Below are positions 7,080 through 15,060 of a stretch of DNA of 35,052 bases, in pieces. Numbering within the stretch: the first letter of the stretch is position 1; each line of letters starts with the position of its first letter. The position numbers and the translations under genes were made by a program. This stretch comes from Betaproteobacteria bacterium. Its GTDB lineage: Bacteria; Pseudomonadota; Gammaproteobacteria; Burkholderiales; SG8-41. The notes under the pieces were generated by a model. The model was not told the DNA's origin. It did not search any database and was given only the letters and a program-made list of their open reading frames with translations. The stretch spans positions 1 to 35,052 of the forward strand of contig JACQGN010000189.1 of assembly GCA_016199545.1 (NCBI GenBank). The letters run 5' to 3'.

Positions 7080-8508
7080 AGGGATGCCGCTTCTTCGGGG
7101 GTTTGGCCGCCGCGGGTTTCTTTCCGGCAGGTTTCGGGCCAGCAGGCTTCTTCGCGGTCGAAGCTTTCGCTGCAAGCTTCTCTGCCGGTGGCTGGCGAAC
7201 AGCGGTGGCAGGGGGCGGCACCCTCTTCGCCCCACCCGCGACGATGATGTCGTCGATCGGGTACGGCGTCAATTCCATTCTTCCCGTCTCGGTGATCGCG
7301 AACGAGCGCGCGAAGAACATACCGAACGTGCCGTCGAGATTGACCGGCGTGATCTCGATACTGTAGGTCGCGCCCGGCTGCATCACCATGTCGTAGTTCT
7401 GGCCCTTCACCTCGTCGACCGAAATGAACGGCACCGAAGTGATGAGGTCGAGCCCGTGCATGCAGATCGGGCGCGACTGCGCCCCGCGATCGCGAAAGGC
7501 GCGCGCAGCGACCTCGCGCACCGCCTCGAGCGTCGTCCCCGGCTTCAACGTATCCCGAATCGCCCTGAAGCCGCCCACCAGCACGTTCCTGAAAAAATCC
7601 CGGTACCGTTTCGTCGGCGGACCGACGCTGACGGGATGCCCGATCTTCGCGGAATACCCCAGGTAGGACATCGCCAGCTCGCACAGGATGATGTCGCCCT
7701 CGGCGAGCACCCGGGCGGACGGGTTGGGATTGGGAAAGATGAGCCGCGGATCGTTCATCGAAGTCGATGCCAGCATCAGCAGATGCACCCGCCCGCCGCC
7801 GTTCATCACGGCATACGTCGCCGCGGCTTCGAGCTGGTAGTCGCGCACGCCGGGGCGCGCCGCCGCCGCGATCGCTTCGAGCGCCTTGATTGCGAGCGCC
7901 CCCGCCTTCTCCATCGCGCGCAATTCCTCGGGACTCTTGCGGTGGGCCAGCTCGTGCAGGAGCAGCGGCAGGAACATGAACATCGCCTGGGGCAGGTAAC
8001 GGCGCAGCTCGTTGTAGGCGTTCATGCCCATGAATTCCGGCCCGGTGCGATCCGCCGCCGCAATCGCGATGCGGCCGTTCCGCAGCCCGAGTTCGATCAG
8101 ACGATCGGCGACCACCTTGCCGTAGTGGCCGTGTTCGCCCCCGCGCACGTCCTTGATCGACACCATCCTGCGCGCAGCCTCGATGTGGCAACCCGGGTGG
8201 GGATAGACGAGCGTCGGCTCGCCCGCGCGGGGCAACACCAGGTACTGGCACATGCCGCGCAGATCGAAGAGACCCGAAGCCCAGGTGACGCCGGCGCCGT
8301 GGCTGTAGATGTTGGGGCTGCCGGTGAATACGATCGCATCGTAGCCGTCGCGCGCCATGATGGCCCGCGCCACGGCGTAGCGGCGTTCGTACTCCCGGGC
8401 CGAAAACTTATCATAGACCGCGTCGGTGTACCACGGCGAATTGCAGATGGCGTCAAAGTGTTCGGAATCATCGAGCTGGTATCGGATGTCGTTCCAGTCA
8501 TTCGCCAT
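7078..8508 (-). CDS. M24-family (creatinase / Xaa-Pro peptidase-like) protein with Lys/Ala/Pro-rich tail
   Basis: ATG at 8508 follows GGGAGCAG with good spacing and gives 476 residues. Residues 1-190 form a creatinase-type N-terminal domain (MARDGYDAIVFTGSPNIYSHGAG), and 191-425 the pita-bread domain. The metal-site positions are altered. Where peptidases have two Asp residues, this protein has Glu277 (GDIILCELAMSYLGYS) and Lys288 (AKIGHP); His351, Glu385 and possibly Glu407 are present. A metal-free creatinase-like hydrolase is therefore more likely than an aminopeptidase. Residues 444-476 are a Lys-Ala-Pro-rich histone-H1-like tail (KKPAGPKPAGKKP), unusual for the family and perhaps for nucleic acid binding. 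The gene is divergent from the SDR gene. It lies upstream of the OsmC-like gene on the same strand, separated by 89 bases including a palindrome. Confidence 0.85.
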   Translation of the reverse strand: MANDWNDIRYQLDDSEHFDAICNSPWYTDAVYDKFSAREYERRYAVARAIMARDGYDAIVFTGSPNIYSHGAGVTWASGLFDLRGMCQYLVLPRAGEPTLVYPHPGCHIEAARRMVSIKDVRGGEHGHYGKVVADRLIELGLRNGRIAIAAADRTGPEFMGMNAYNELRRYLPQAMFMFLPLLLHELAHRKSPEELRAMEKAGALAIKALEAIAAAARPGVRDYQLEAAATYAVMNGGGRVHLLMLASTSMNDPRLIFPNPNPSARVLAEGDIILCELAMSYLGYSAKIGHPVSVGPPTKRYRDFFRNVLVGGFRAIRDTLKPGTTLEAVREVAARAFRDRGAQSRPICMHGLDLITSVPFISVDEVKGQNYDMVMQPGATYSIEITPVNLDGTFGMFFARSFAITETGRMELTPYPIDDIIVAGGAKRVPPPATAVRQPPAEKLAAKASTAKKPAGPKPAGKKPAAAKPPKKRHP

Positions 8509-8701
8509 GGTCTGCTCCCGTTTGCGGCGCGGCATCTGCGTTTGAGATCACCGCCTGCTGCGCCGAAATGGTGACAGAAGCGGCGCGCGCATACAATCCC
8601 CGCCAGCCGCGCTCGACGGCACGCAATTGACCGGTCACCCGCGCTGCGCTAACTTCGGCGCTTTGCGCGCGCGTGCCGCGACACAACCGGAAAGGAAGTC
8701 C

Positions 8702-9466
8702 ATGCCCATCTATCCAGAATTCAATGGCCGCGCCGTCGTCGTCACCGGCGCATCGCACGGCATCGGCGCCGTTACCGCACGGGCTTTCGCCGAGCAGAAA
8801 GCGCGCGTCGCCCTCATCGATATCGACGAAGCGGGCGCGAAGAAGATCGAGAGCGAGATCGCCGCCGCCGGCGGCACGGCGATCACCGTGCGCACCGACG
8901 TGACCGACGAGCAGTCGGTCGCCGCGGCCGTCGCAAGCGTCGCGTCGGCGTTCGGCGGGATGGACGTGCTCATCAACTCCGCCGGCGGCTACGGACGGCT
9001 CGCCACCGTCGAAGATATTTCGGCCGAAGAGTGGGACCGCACCGTCGCGCTGAATCTCCGCAGCGTGTTTCTCGTGTGCCGCGCGGCGATTCCGCACCTC
9101 AAGCAATCGAAGGCGGGGCGGATCATCAACGTGGCCTCGATCTCGGGCCGCACCATCTCCTCGACCACCTCTCCCGCCTACAGCGCTTCCAAAGCAGGCG
9201 TCATCCAGTTCACGCGCTTCCTCGCCTTCCAGCTCGGCCAGTTCAACATCACCTCGAATGCCATCGCGCCGATCACGACGCTGACGGCGCGCGTGGTGGC
9301 GCTGCGCAGCGAGGCGGAGATCGAGAAGATCGCCTCCCAGGTGCCGCTGAAGCGCCTCGCCACCCCCGAGGATCACGCCCAAGCGATGCTGTTCATCGCC
9401 TCCGACGCGGCGTCCTACATCAACGGCGTCGCGTTGGACGTGAACGGTGGCCGCATCATGATGTGA
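8702..9466 (+). CDS. SDR-family NAD(P)-dependent oxidoreductase
   Basis: The 254-residue classical SDR starts at ATG 8702 after GGAAAGGAAG. The cofactor motif TGASHGIG is at 15-22, and Asp40 at the end of strand 2 (ALIDIDE) favours NAD(H). NSAG follows at 92-95, Asn118 is in ALNLRSVF, and the catalytic Ser is in IINVASISG. The active pair is Tyr160 and Lys164 (YSASK). The C-terminus PLKRLATPEDHAQAMLFIASDAASYINGVALDVNGG is typical of 3-oxoacyl-reductase-like or glucose-dehydrogenase-like SDRs. Substrate cannot be assigned. It is divergent from the M24 gene and followed by a palindromic element, so it is probably monocistronic. Confidence 0.93.
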   Translation: MPIYPEFNGRAVVVTGASHGIGAVTARAFAEQKARVALIDIDEAGAKKIESEIAAAGGTAITVRTDVTDEQSVAAAVASVASAFGGMDVLINSAGGYGRLATVEDISAEEWDRTVALNLRSVFLVCRAAIPHLKQSKAGRIINVASISGRTISSTTSPAYSASKAGVIQFTRFLAFQLGQFNITSNAIAPITTLTARVVALRSEAEIEKIASQVPLKRLATPEDHAQAMLFIASDAASYINGVALDVNGGRIMM

Positions 9467-9540
9467 TTGCGCCCTGCCGACCCTTGGGCTAGACTGGCAT
9501 CTACCCGGGGACTTCGCAGGCTCCCCGTTCAAGACGCCGC

Positions 9541-9747
9541 AGGAGTGTGTCGGAAGTTATTCCGACACACTCCTTACGCAAAACCGCCCGCAGACAAACG
9601 GCACAATTGAATTCGAAATACGTGAAGTCGCGCCCCTCGTGTCCGTATTGATGGCCAAGAAAGGCCTTTACACCCCGCTTTGTTACAAGTCTGCGGGCGG
9701 TATTGCATTTAGCAGCCTGTCGGAGCGTCAAGTCCGACAGGCTGCTA
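9541..9747. repeat. MITE-like nested inverted-repeat element
   Basis: Three nested or adjacent palindromes fill the 334-base gap between the SDR and ChrB-type genes. A perfect 15-bp hairpin spans 9541-9574 (arm GGAGTGTGTCGGAA, loop GTTA). Two 18-base arms at 9578-9595 and 9689-9706 (GCAAAACCGCCCGCAGAC, one mismatch) enclose 93 bases. A perfect 15-bp hairpin spans 9710-9747 (arm TAGCAGCCTGTCGGA). The outer hairpins share TGTCGGA and the right one recurs at 28795. A 93-codon frame crosses it on the minus strand but runs through both hairpins and has no credible family, so it is not called as a gene. A miniature non-autonomous mobile element or a composite REP unit is the likeliest identity. Confidence 0.65.
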
Positions 9748-9799
9748 GCGTCCAAGTTCTGCTCCATCCATGTCCGGCGCACGCCGGGGGAGGTGTAGC

Positions 9800-10597
9800 T
9801 TGGCCGCAGCCGTAACTTTCCCGGAACTCCAGTCCGCGCTTCACAGCGCGCAACCGCCGCTCGTGATCGACGTGCGGCGCCGTCCGGCCTTCAAGACCGC
9901 GACGGAAATGATCTCAGGCGCGCTCACGCGCGATCCCGAAGCCGTCGTGGCATGGGCGAAGACTTTGCCCAGCGCGAGCACCGTTGTGGTCTATTGCGTG
10001 CACGGCCACGAAGTGAGCCAGGGTGTCGCGCGCGCATTGAGCGAAGGCGGCATCGCGGCACGCTTTCTTGAAGGAGGCATCGAAGAAGGCTGGAAGGCCG
10101 GCGGCGGTGCGCTCGATGCGAAGCCCGCGGGCGCCGGCACGCGCTGGGTGACGCGCGAACGGCCGAAGATCGACCGCATCGCCTGCCCGTGGCTCGTGTC
10201 GCGCTTCGTCGACAAGGACGCGGAGTTTCTCTACGTGCCTACGGCGAAAGTGCGCGATGCGGCGAAGGAACGCAATGCGACCCCCTACGACATTCCCGAC
10301 GTCGCGTTCTCCCACGATGGCGAGCTGTGCAGCTTCGACGCGTTCCTCAAGCACTATCGCCTGACGGATCCGGCACTCTCGCAGCTTGCGGTGATCGTGC
10401 GCGGTGCGGACACGGATCGCCTCGGCCTCGCGCCGCAGGCCGCGGGGCTGGCGGCGATCTCCCTTGGACTGTCACGCAACTTCACCGATGGCCACGAGAT
10501 GTTGCGTCACGGCATGGTGATGTACGACGCGCTCTATACTTGGTGCAAGAGCGGCCAGGACGAAGTGCACACCTGGAATCCGGCGGCGTATCGCTGA
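9800..10597 (+). CDS. Rhodanese-ChrB fusion protein (chromate resistance ChrB-domain protein)
   Basis: Two starts are possible: ATG 9770 (275 residues), or TTG 9800 (265 residues), which has a very strong GGGGGAGG six bases before it and is preferred. The first 100 residues form a rhodanese domain (PPLVIDVRRRPAF, active-site loop VVYCVHGHEVSQ with Cys66, GGIEEGWKAGG). Then comes the ChrB C-terminal domain, marked by RPKIDRIACPWLVSRFVDKDAEF, FSHDGELCSFDAFLKHY, IVRGADTDRLGLAPQAAGL and DALYTWCKSGQ. ChrB-domain proteins accompany chromate transporters as regulators or accessory factors. No chrA is visible here, so a direct chromate role is not shown. A sulfurtransferase or thiol-redox function is also possible. 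Confidence 0.88.
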   Translation: MAAAVTFPELQSALHSAQPPLVIDVRRRPAFKTATEMISGALTRDPEAVVAWAKTLPSASTVVVYCVHGHEVSQGVARALSEGGIAARFLEGGIEEGWKAGGGALDAKPAGAGTRWVTRERPKIDRIACPWLVSRFVDKDAEFLYVPTAKVRDAAKERNATPYDIPDVAFSHDGELCSFDAFLKHYRLTDPALSQLAVIVRGADTDRLGLAPQAAGLAAISLGLSRNFTDGHEMLRHGMVMYDALYTWCKSGQDEVHTWNPAAYR

Positions 10598-10640
10598 CAT
10601 GCCGCGCCATGCGCCGGCGCTTCCCGGCAGACTCAACCTG

Positions 10641-11618
10641 TTAGCCGGCCTTCGCGCCGGACACTTCGATCACCTTCCTCCACTTCACGGTCTCGCTCCG
10701 CACGAACGCGGCCAGCTCTTCGGGCGTGCCGGGCGAGGGAACCGCGCCTTGCGACAGCAGCCAGGCCTCGGCGGTGGGCGCGCGCAGAATCTCCACCATA
10801 TCGCGGTTGAGCTTTTCGATAAGCGCATTTGACGTGCGTGCCGGGGCAAACATTCCGAACCACGCCGTCGATTCGAACCCGCGCAGCCCCGCTTCGTCCG
10901 CCGTTGGAATTTCCGGCGCTCCCGAAAAACGCTGCCTGCTCGTGATCGCGTACGCTTTGACCTTGCCGGCCTTCACCTGCGGCAAGGCATTGGGCACTAC
11001 GATCGCAGATACCGGTACCTCGCCACTCACCAGCGCCATGGTCGCCGCGCCGGAACCCTTGTAAGGGATATGCAAGAGCTTGATGCCGGCAGTGTAAACC
11101 AGCATCTCCATCGTCAGATGACTTCCCGTGCCGTTGCTGGCCGAGGAATAGCTGATCGCGCCCGGCCGTTTCTTCGCGTAATCGATGAACTCGCGCAGGC
11201 TCGCCGCCGGCAGCGACGGATGGGCGATGAATATCAGGGGCACGTCGGCGAAGCGCGTGATCGGCGCGAAGTCCTTGACCGGATCGTACGACAGTTTCGT
11301 ATAGAGGCTCACGGCAGCCGCGAACGAGGCGAGCTGTCCGATGTGCAGCGTGTAGCCGTCGGGCGCCGCCTTGGCGGCGACATCAGCGGCGATCGTGGCG
11401 CCAGCACCCGAGCGGTTGTCCACAATGAGCTGCACGCCCCAGCGCACGTTGAGCTGTTGCGCGAGGTAGCGCGCAAGCAGGTCTCCGGTCGTACCCGCCG
11501 TCGCGGCAACGATGCGAACCGGCTTCACCGGAAAGTTTTGCGCGTATGCGGCCATGCCGATCAACATCACGCCGCTCCCGATAACGCAACAAAGTGCTGC
11601 AGAAAACCATCGCTTCAT
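10641..11618 (-). CDS. Bug/TctC-family tripartite tricarboxylate transporter substrate-binding protein (copy 3)
   Basis: The protein has 325 residues from ATG 11618, which is preceded by GGGAGGG. The signal peptide is MKRWFSAALCCVIGSGVMLI followed by GMAAYAQ. Family landmarks are VRIVAATAGTTGDLLARYLAQ, LIVDNRSGAGATIAADVAA, APDGYTLHIGQLAS, LSYDPVKDFAPI, SSASNGTGSHLTMEML and IPYKGSGAATMALVSGEV. The end of the second domain reads ADEAGLRGFESTAWFGMFAPART. It is the downstream member of a minus-strand pair with copy 4; the 68-base gap has no clear terminator, so they are probably one transcript. Its stop faces the ChrB-type gene, making the two convergent. Ligand unknown. Confidence 0.94.
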   Translation of the reverse strand: MKRWFSAALCCVIGSGVMLIGMAAYAQNFPVKPVRIVAATAGTTGDLLARYLAQQLNVRWGVQLIVDNRSGAGATIAADVAAKAAPDGYTLHIGQLASFAAAVSLYTKLSYDPVKDFAPITRFADVPLIFIAHPSLPAASLREFIDYAKKRPGAISYSSASNGTGSHLTMEMLVYTAGIKLLHIPYKGSGAATMALVSGEVPVSAIVVPNALPQVKAGKVKAYAITSRQRFSGAPEIPTADEAGLRGFESTAWFGMFAPARTSNALIEKLNRDMVEILRAPTAEAWLLSQGAVPSPGTPEELAAFVRSETVKWRKVIEVSGAKAG

Positions 11619-11686
11619 GATTCGCCCTCCCAGTGTTTGAGACGCAATTTCGGTCGCTCCTCGCCCCGTTTCCCGTCGCGACGCCA

Positions 11687-12688
11687 TCAGTCAATCTTCA
11701 CCCCCGCGCGCTTCACGACATCGGCCCACTTTGCGGCTTCCTTCCTGATGTGTTCGGTAAACTGCTCGGGCGTGCCGCCAAAAAGCTCGTAGCCCAGTGC
11801 GGTGAGTTTCCCGCCGACTGCGGGAGATGCAAGCGCCTTGTTGATCTCCGCGTTGAGCCGGTTAACGATGGCCTTCGGCGTCCTGGCCGGCGCGATGATG
11901 CCTGCCCACGCGATGACCTCGAAGCCCGGCAGGCCCGCCTCGGAGACCGTCGGCAGCTCGGGAAAGGCGACCGAGCGCTTGCGGCTCGTCACCGCAAGGC
12001 CCCGCAGCCGGCCCGCTCTCACGTGCGGCTCGATCGACGCGACGCTGTTGAACATCAGGTGCACGCGCCCCGCGATCATGTCCGTCATCGCGAGCTGCAC
12101 TGCCTTGAACGGCACGTGCACCATCTGCGTGCCGCTCATCAACTTGAACAGCTCGCCGCCGAGGTGGAACGTAGTGCCGTTGCCGCTCGACGCGAAAAGC
12201 AGCGCCCCCGGGTGCTTCTTCGCGTGATCGATCAAGCCGCGCACCGACTTCACCGGAAGTGACGGCGTGACCGCCAGCAGGTTGGGCGTGAAGTAAAACG
12301 GCGCGATCGCTTGAAAGTCCTTGGCCGAATCGTAGGGAATCTTCGGCACGAGGCTGCGCATGATCGCCAGCGCGGGCGTGAGGCCCTGGCCGATGGTGTA
12401 ACCATCGGGCGCGGCCTTGGCAATCAGGTCGGTGCCGATGATGCCGCTCGCCCCGACGCGATTATCGACCACGAATTGCTGCCCCATCTGCCGGCTGAGT
12501 TCCGCGGTCAGGATGCGCGCGGTGATGTCCGGCGAGCCCGCGGGGGCGGACGGCACGATGTAGCGCACGGGACGTATGGGATATTCGGCTGCCGCGGAGG
12601 CCGCAACAGGCCACGCGATGAAAGTGAGACAGGCGGCGCAATACGCTGCGCTATTGCGCCCTACGAGCTGCGTGCGTAGCTGGAACAT
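11687..12688 (-). CDS. Bug/TctC-family tripartite tricarboxylate transporter substrate-binding protein (copy 4)
   Basis: The frame is open to 12775. ATG at 12688 starts just before a plausible signal region (RNSAAYCAACLTFIAWPVAASAAA), giving 333 residues; no strong ribosome-binding site is seen, so the start is uncertain. The mature protein has VRYIVPSAPAGSPDITARIL, FVVDNRVGASGIIGTDLIAKA, APDGYTIGQGLTPALAI, SSGNGTTFHLGGELFKL and VPFKAVQLAMTDMIAGRV. The second domain contains SEAGLPGFEVIAWAGIIAPART. It is divergent from the VOC gene, with about 140 bases between them, and followed by copy 3. Two adjacent receptors without permeases may serve a shared transporter elsewhere. Confidence 0.93.
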   Translation of the reverse strand: MFQLRTQLVGRNSAAYCAACLTFIAWPVAASAAAEYPIRPVRYIVPSAPAGSPDITARILTAELSRQMGQQFVVDNRVGASGIIGTDLIAKAAPDGYTIGQGLTPALAIMRSLVPKIPYDSAKDFQAIAPFYFTPNLLAVTPSLPVKSVRGLIDHAKKHPGALLFASSGNGTTFHLGGELFKLMSGTQMVHVPFKAVQLAMTDMIAGRVHLMFNSVASIEPHVRAGRLRGLAVTSRKRSVAFPELPTVSEAGLPGFEVIAWAGIIAPARTPKAIVNRLNAEINKALASPAVGGKLTALGYELFGGTPEQFTEHIRKEAAKWADVVKRAGVKID

Positions 12689-12829
12689 GGGTTCGATACA
12701 TGCTAGGACAATGCACGCAACGTGTCGAGCACGAATAAGAACGTGCACGACTTCCTGACCGGCAAAACGCGGCACGCCCTCGCACGCGGGAGCGCAATGC
12801 TAAAATTCGCCTCCCGATCCGGAGGAAGC

Positions 12830-13276
12830 ATGCCCATCGGCAAACTCGACCATTATTCCATCCGCACGCTCGACGTCGAGGCCTCGCGCCGGTTTTATAC
12901 CGAAGTGATGGGCTTCGAGGTCGGCTTCCGCCCTCCGTTCAACTTTCCCGGTCTGTGGCTCTACAACGGCGCGCCGTACCCCGCGTCGTGCGGCGTCGTG
13001 CACATCGTCGGGGTCGATCTCAACAACCCGCAGGGACTCAAGGACTACCTCGGCGACCGCGAACTTGGTGCGCTGGATGGAACCGGCACGGTCGATCACA
13101 TGGCGTTCGCCGCCACCGGCCTCGCTGACATGCGGACACGGCTGAAGCGCCACAGTATCGAGTATCGCGAGCGCACGGTCCCCTCGCTCGGCCTGCACCA
13201 GGTGTTTTTCGAGGACCCGAGCCGCGTGACCATCGAGCTCAATTACCCCGCCGCCGAAGCGCAGCAGGCCGCGTAA
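12830..13276 (+). CDS. VOC-superfamily (glyoxalase/bleomycin-resistance-like) protein
   Basis: ATG at 12830 follows GGAGGAAG, giving 148 residues; upstream in-frame starts are less likely. One complete VOC module pair is visible: LDHYSIRTLDVEASRRFYTEVMGFEVGFRP, then VDHMAFAATGLADMRTRLK and QVFFEDPSRVTIELNYP. Candidate metal ligands are His8, His58 or His90, and Glu136. The family includes glyoxalase I, extradiol dioxygenases, fosfomycin-resistance proteins and epimerases; no subfamily can be chosen. The FAD monooxygenase-like gene starts 25 bases downstream, so the two may be co-transcribed. TAAAAT at about 12801 could be a -10 element, but no convincing -35 was found. Confidence 0.9.
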   Translation: MPIGKLDHYSIRTLDVEASRRFYTEVMGFEVGFRPPFNFPGLWLYNGAPYPASCGVVHIVGVDLNNPQGLKDYLGDRELGALDGTGTVDHMAFAATGLADMRTRLKRHSIEYRERTVPSLGLHQVFFEDPSRVTIELNYPAAEAQQAA

Positions 13277-13301
13277 CGGCCGCGGCGCATTCCCACGCTT
13301 C

Positions 13302-14204
13302 ATGCCGCCCCCGTCGCGCCGGCCCCGCGCCCTGGTGATCGGCGGCTCGCTCGCCGGGCTCAGCGCGGCAAACCTCCTGCTGCGACAGGGCTGGGACGTG
13401 GAGGTGTTCGAGCAATCTACGGAGAAGCTCGAAGGGCGCGGAGCGGGGATCATCACGCACCCCGGATTGTTCGATGTCATCCGTGTGATCGGAATTCCCG
13501 TGGATGATACGATCGGCGTCGCGATCGAAGGCCGCATCGTCATCGATCGCAGCGGCGCGCTCATCGGGAAGTTCCCGCTCCCGCAGGTGGTCAGCACGTG
13601 GGGGAGGCTCTACTTGCCGCTCAAGGCGGCGTTTCCCTCGGAACACTATCACCTGGGATATTCGTTCGACCGCGTCTCGCAGGCCGCCGACGGCATTGTT
13701 GCGCATTTCGCGAATGGCGAGTCCGCCCGCGGCGATCTGTTGATCGGCGCCGACGGCCTGCGCTCGGCGGTGCGCGGATGCCTGCTGCCCGAAGCACAGC
13801 CGGTTTACGCCGGTTATGTCGCCTGGCGCGGATTGGTGGACGAGAATGCGCTGTCGGCGGCAACGCACCGCGATCTCATTCTCGAATCGCCGCGCATCGC
13901 GTTTGACCGCGTCGCGCTGATCGGCGATGCCGCTTTCGTCGCGCGGCCCCACTGCGGCATGGGCACCACCAAGGCGGCGTGCGATGCGATGTGCCTCGCG
14001 CAGGCGCTGCGGGATGCGAATGACGACGTGCCCGTGGCGCTGGCGCGCTATCAGGCCGGGCGCGCCCGCTACGGCGCGGGGGTCGTCGCTCATGGACGCG
14101 AGTTGGAAGCGCACCTGCAGGGCATCGATACGCCGGAAGCAACCCGCCATCACACGCCCGAGGCGGTGATGCGCAAGATCGCGATCACCCGTGACTACCC
14201 CTGA
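13302..14204 (+). pseudogene. FAD-dependent monooxygenase (aromatic hydroxylase-like) with large in-frame internal deletion
   Basis: The 300-residue product resembles 2,6-dihydroxypyridine 3-monooxygenase-like flavoproteins, which are usually near 390 residues. The N-terminal FAD motif is GGSLAGLSAANLL (14-26), the DG motif is GADGLRSAVR (149-158) and the GD motif is ALIGDAAFVARPHCGMG (205-221). GYVAWRGLVDENALSAATHRD (171-191) joins directly to ILESPRIAFDRVALIGD. In relatives roughly 90-100 residues of the substrate-binding sheet lie between these blocks. The loss is in frame, so a shortened FAD-binding protein could still be made, but the substrate pocket should be incomplete. It was probably an oxygenase acting with the upstream VOC protein in aromatic or N-heterocycle degradation. 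No clear ribosome-binding site is seen at ATG 13302. Confidence 0.72.
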
Positions 14205-14271
14205 GGGGGCATCGGGCACAGGACGCCTCGGACTCCTCGCACAGAGTCCCGCGCCCGGAAAAAGCCGGCGA

Positions 14272-14478
14272 TCAGAGCGTCTTCAGGTTGTCGGCCGAGG
14301 TCTTGCCATCCCTGCCGCGCGCGAGTTCATACTGGATCTTCTGGCCTTCGGCGAGCGTGTCGAGACCGGCGCGATCCACCGCCGAAATATGCACGAACAC
14401 GTCCTTTGAGCCGTCATCCGGTTGAATGAAACCGAAGCCTTTGGTCTTGTTGAACCACTTCACCGTTCCACTTGGCAT
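14272..14478 (-). CDS. Cold-shock-domain protein (CspA family)
   Basis: The protein has 68 residues, the standard CspA length. ATG 14478 lies seven bases after GAGGAG; an ATG at 14484 is too close to that site. The single OB-fold carries RNP1 KGFGFIQ (13-19) and RNP2 VFVHIS (27-32), with TVKWFNKTKG at the front. Such proteins bind single-stranded RNA or DNA and melt secondary structure in the cytoplasm. It is the last gene of a minus-strand trio with a zinc-ribbon and an RRM protein, suggesting a shared RNA-chaperone role. Confidence 0.96.
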   Translation of the reverse strand: MPSGTVKWFNKTKGFGFIQPDDGSKDVFVHISAVDRAGLDTLAEGQKIQYELARGRDGKTSADNLKTL

Positions 14479-14528
14479 GAACATCTCCTCTTGAGAATCA
14501 GATCGAAACCGGGACGCGGACGCACCCG

Positions 14529-14708
14529 TCACCGGTTCCCCGGCGGGTGCGCAAGCTTGGTTACCCGATAGTTGATGGCACCGGAACCATGATGGCCGGC
14601 ACTGGTGAACTTGTGCGAGCCCCGGCAATGGGGACAACGGCGTATGAACTCATTCCCCTTGCCCGCCGTGCTCACGACGAAGATCTTGCCGCAGAACTGG
14701 CATCTCAC
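14529..14708 (-). CDS. Small zinc-ribbon protein (59 residues)
   Basis: A GTG at 14708, preceded by GAGAGGG at a suitable distance, opens a 59-residue frame. It begins MRCQFCGKIFVVST and contains FIRRCPHCRGSHKFTSAG, ending at a TGA at 14529. Two CxxC knuckles (Cys3/Cys6 and Cys25/Cys28) form a one-zinc ribbon of the kind found in small nucleic-acid-binding or rubredoxin-like proteins. It sits 35 bases after the RRM gene and 50 bases before the cold-shock gene, all in the same direction, which supports its reality despite its size. There is no known family I can name with certainty. A role in RNA binding or as an accessory to the cold-shock protein is inferred from context only. Confidence 0.72.
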   Translation of the reverse strand: MRCQFCGKIFVVSTAGKGNEFIRRCPHCRGSHKFTSAGHHGSGAINYRVTKLAHPPGNR

Positions 14709-14743
14709 GAAGACACCCTCTCTTTCCGCGCGCGCCCGTCCGG

Positions 14744-15010
14744 CTAGCGCCGGTGGCGGCCACGCTCCGGCCGCGGCCGCGCTTCGTTCACTTTCAACGG
14801 GCGTCCCACCAGATCCTTGCCGTTGAGTCCGTTGATCGCCGCCAGCGAGTGCGCCTTGCCCGGCATCTCGACAAAGCCGAAGCCCCGCGGCACGCCGGTG
14901 AAAAGCTCGCGCATGAGCTGCACTGATTTGACCTCGCCGTAAGTCTTGAACAGCTCCGCAAGTTGCGCCTCGGTCACCTCGGGCGAGAGATTACCCACAA
15001 AAATATTCAT
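14744..15010 (-). CDS. RRM-domain RNA-binding protein (bacterial Rbp/glycine-rich type)
   Basis: The 88-residue protein is a single RRM. RNP2 is IFVGNLS (3-9) and RNP1 is RGFGFVEM (42-49), with EAQLAELFKTYGEVKSVQLM between them and GRPLKVNEARPRP closing the fold. A short basic RGRHRR tail follows. ATG 15010 is preceded by CAGGAG. Bacterial single-RRM proteins of this size are common in betaproteobacteria and cyanobacteria and are often cold-regulated. It heads the trio with the zinc-ribbon and cold-shock genes. Confidence 0.95.
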   Translation of the reverse strand: MNIFVGNLSPEVTEAQLAELFKTYGEVKSVQLMRELFTGVPRGFGFVEMPGKAHSLAAINGLNGKDLVGRPLKVNEARPRPERGRHRR

Positions 15011-15060
15011 CCTGGCTCCTGACAGCGGCTTGCTGGTTCATGGTCGGGTAGGCCCGCCTC

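Noticed and set aside
9501-9782. 93-codon minus-strand frame with several Cys
   Set aside because: It runs through both hairpins of the palindromic element and into the start of the ChrB-type gene; it is best explained by the repeat.
14547-14747. 66-codon plus-strand frame over the zinc-ribbon gene
   Set aside because: The minus strand encodes a coherent two-knuckle zinc ribbon in a tight operon; the plus frame shows no domain.
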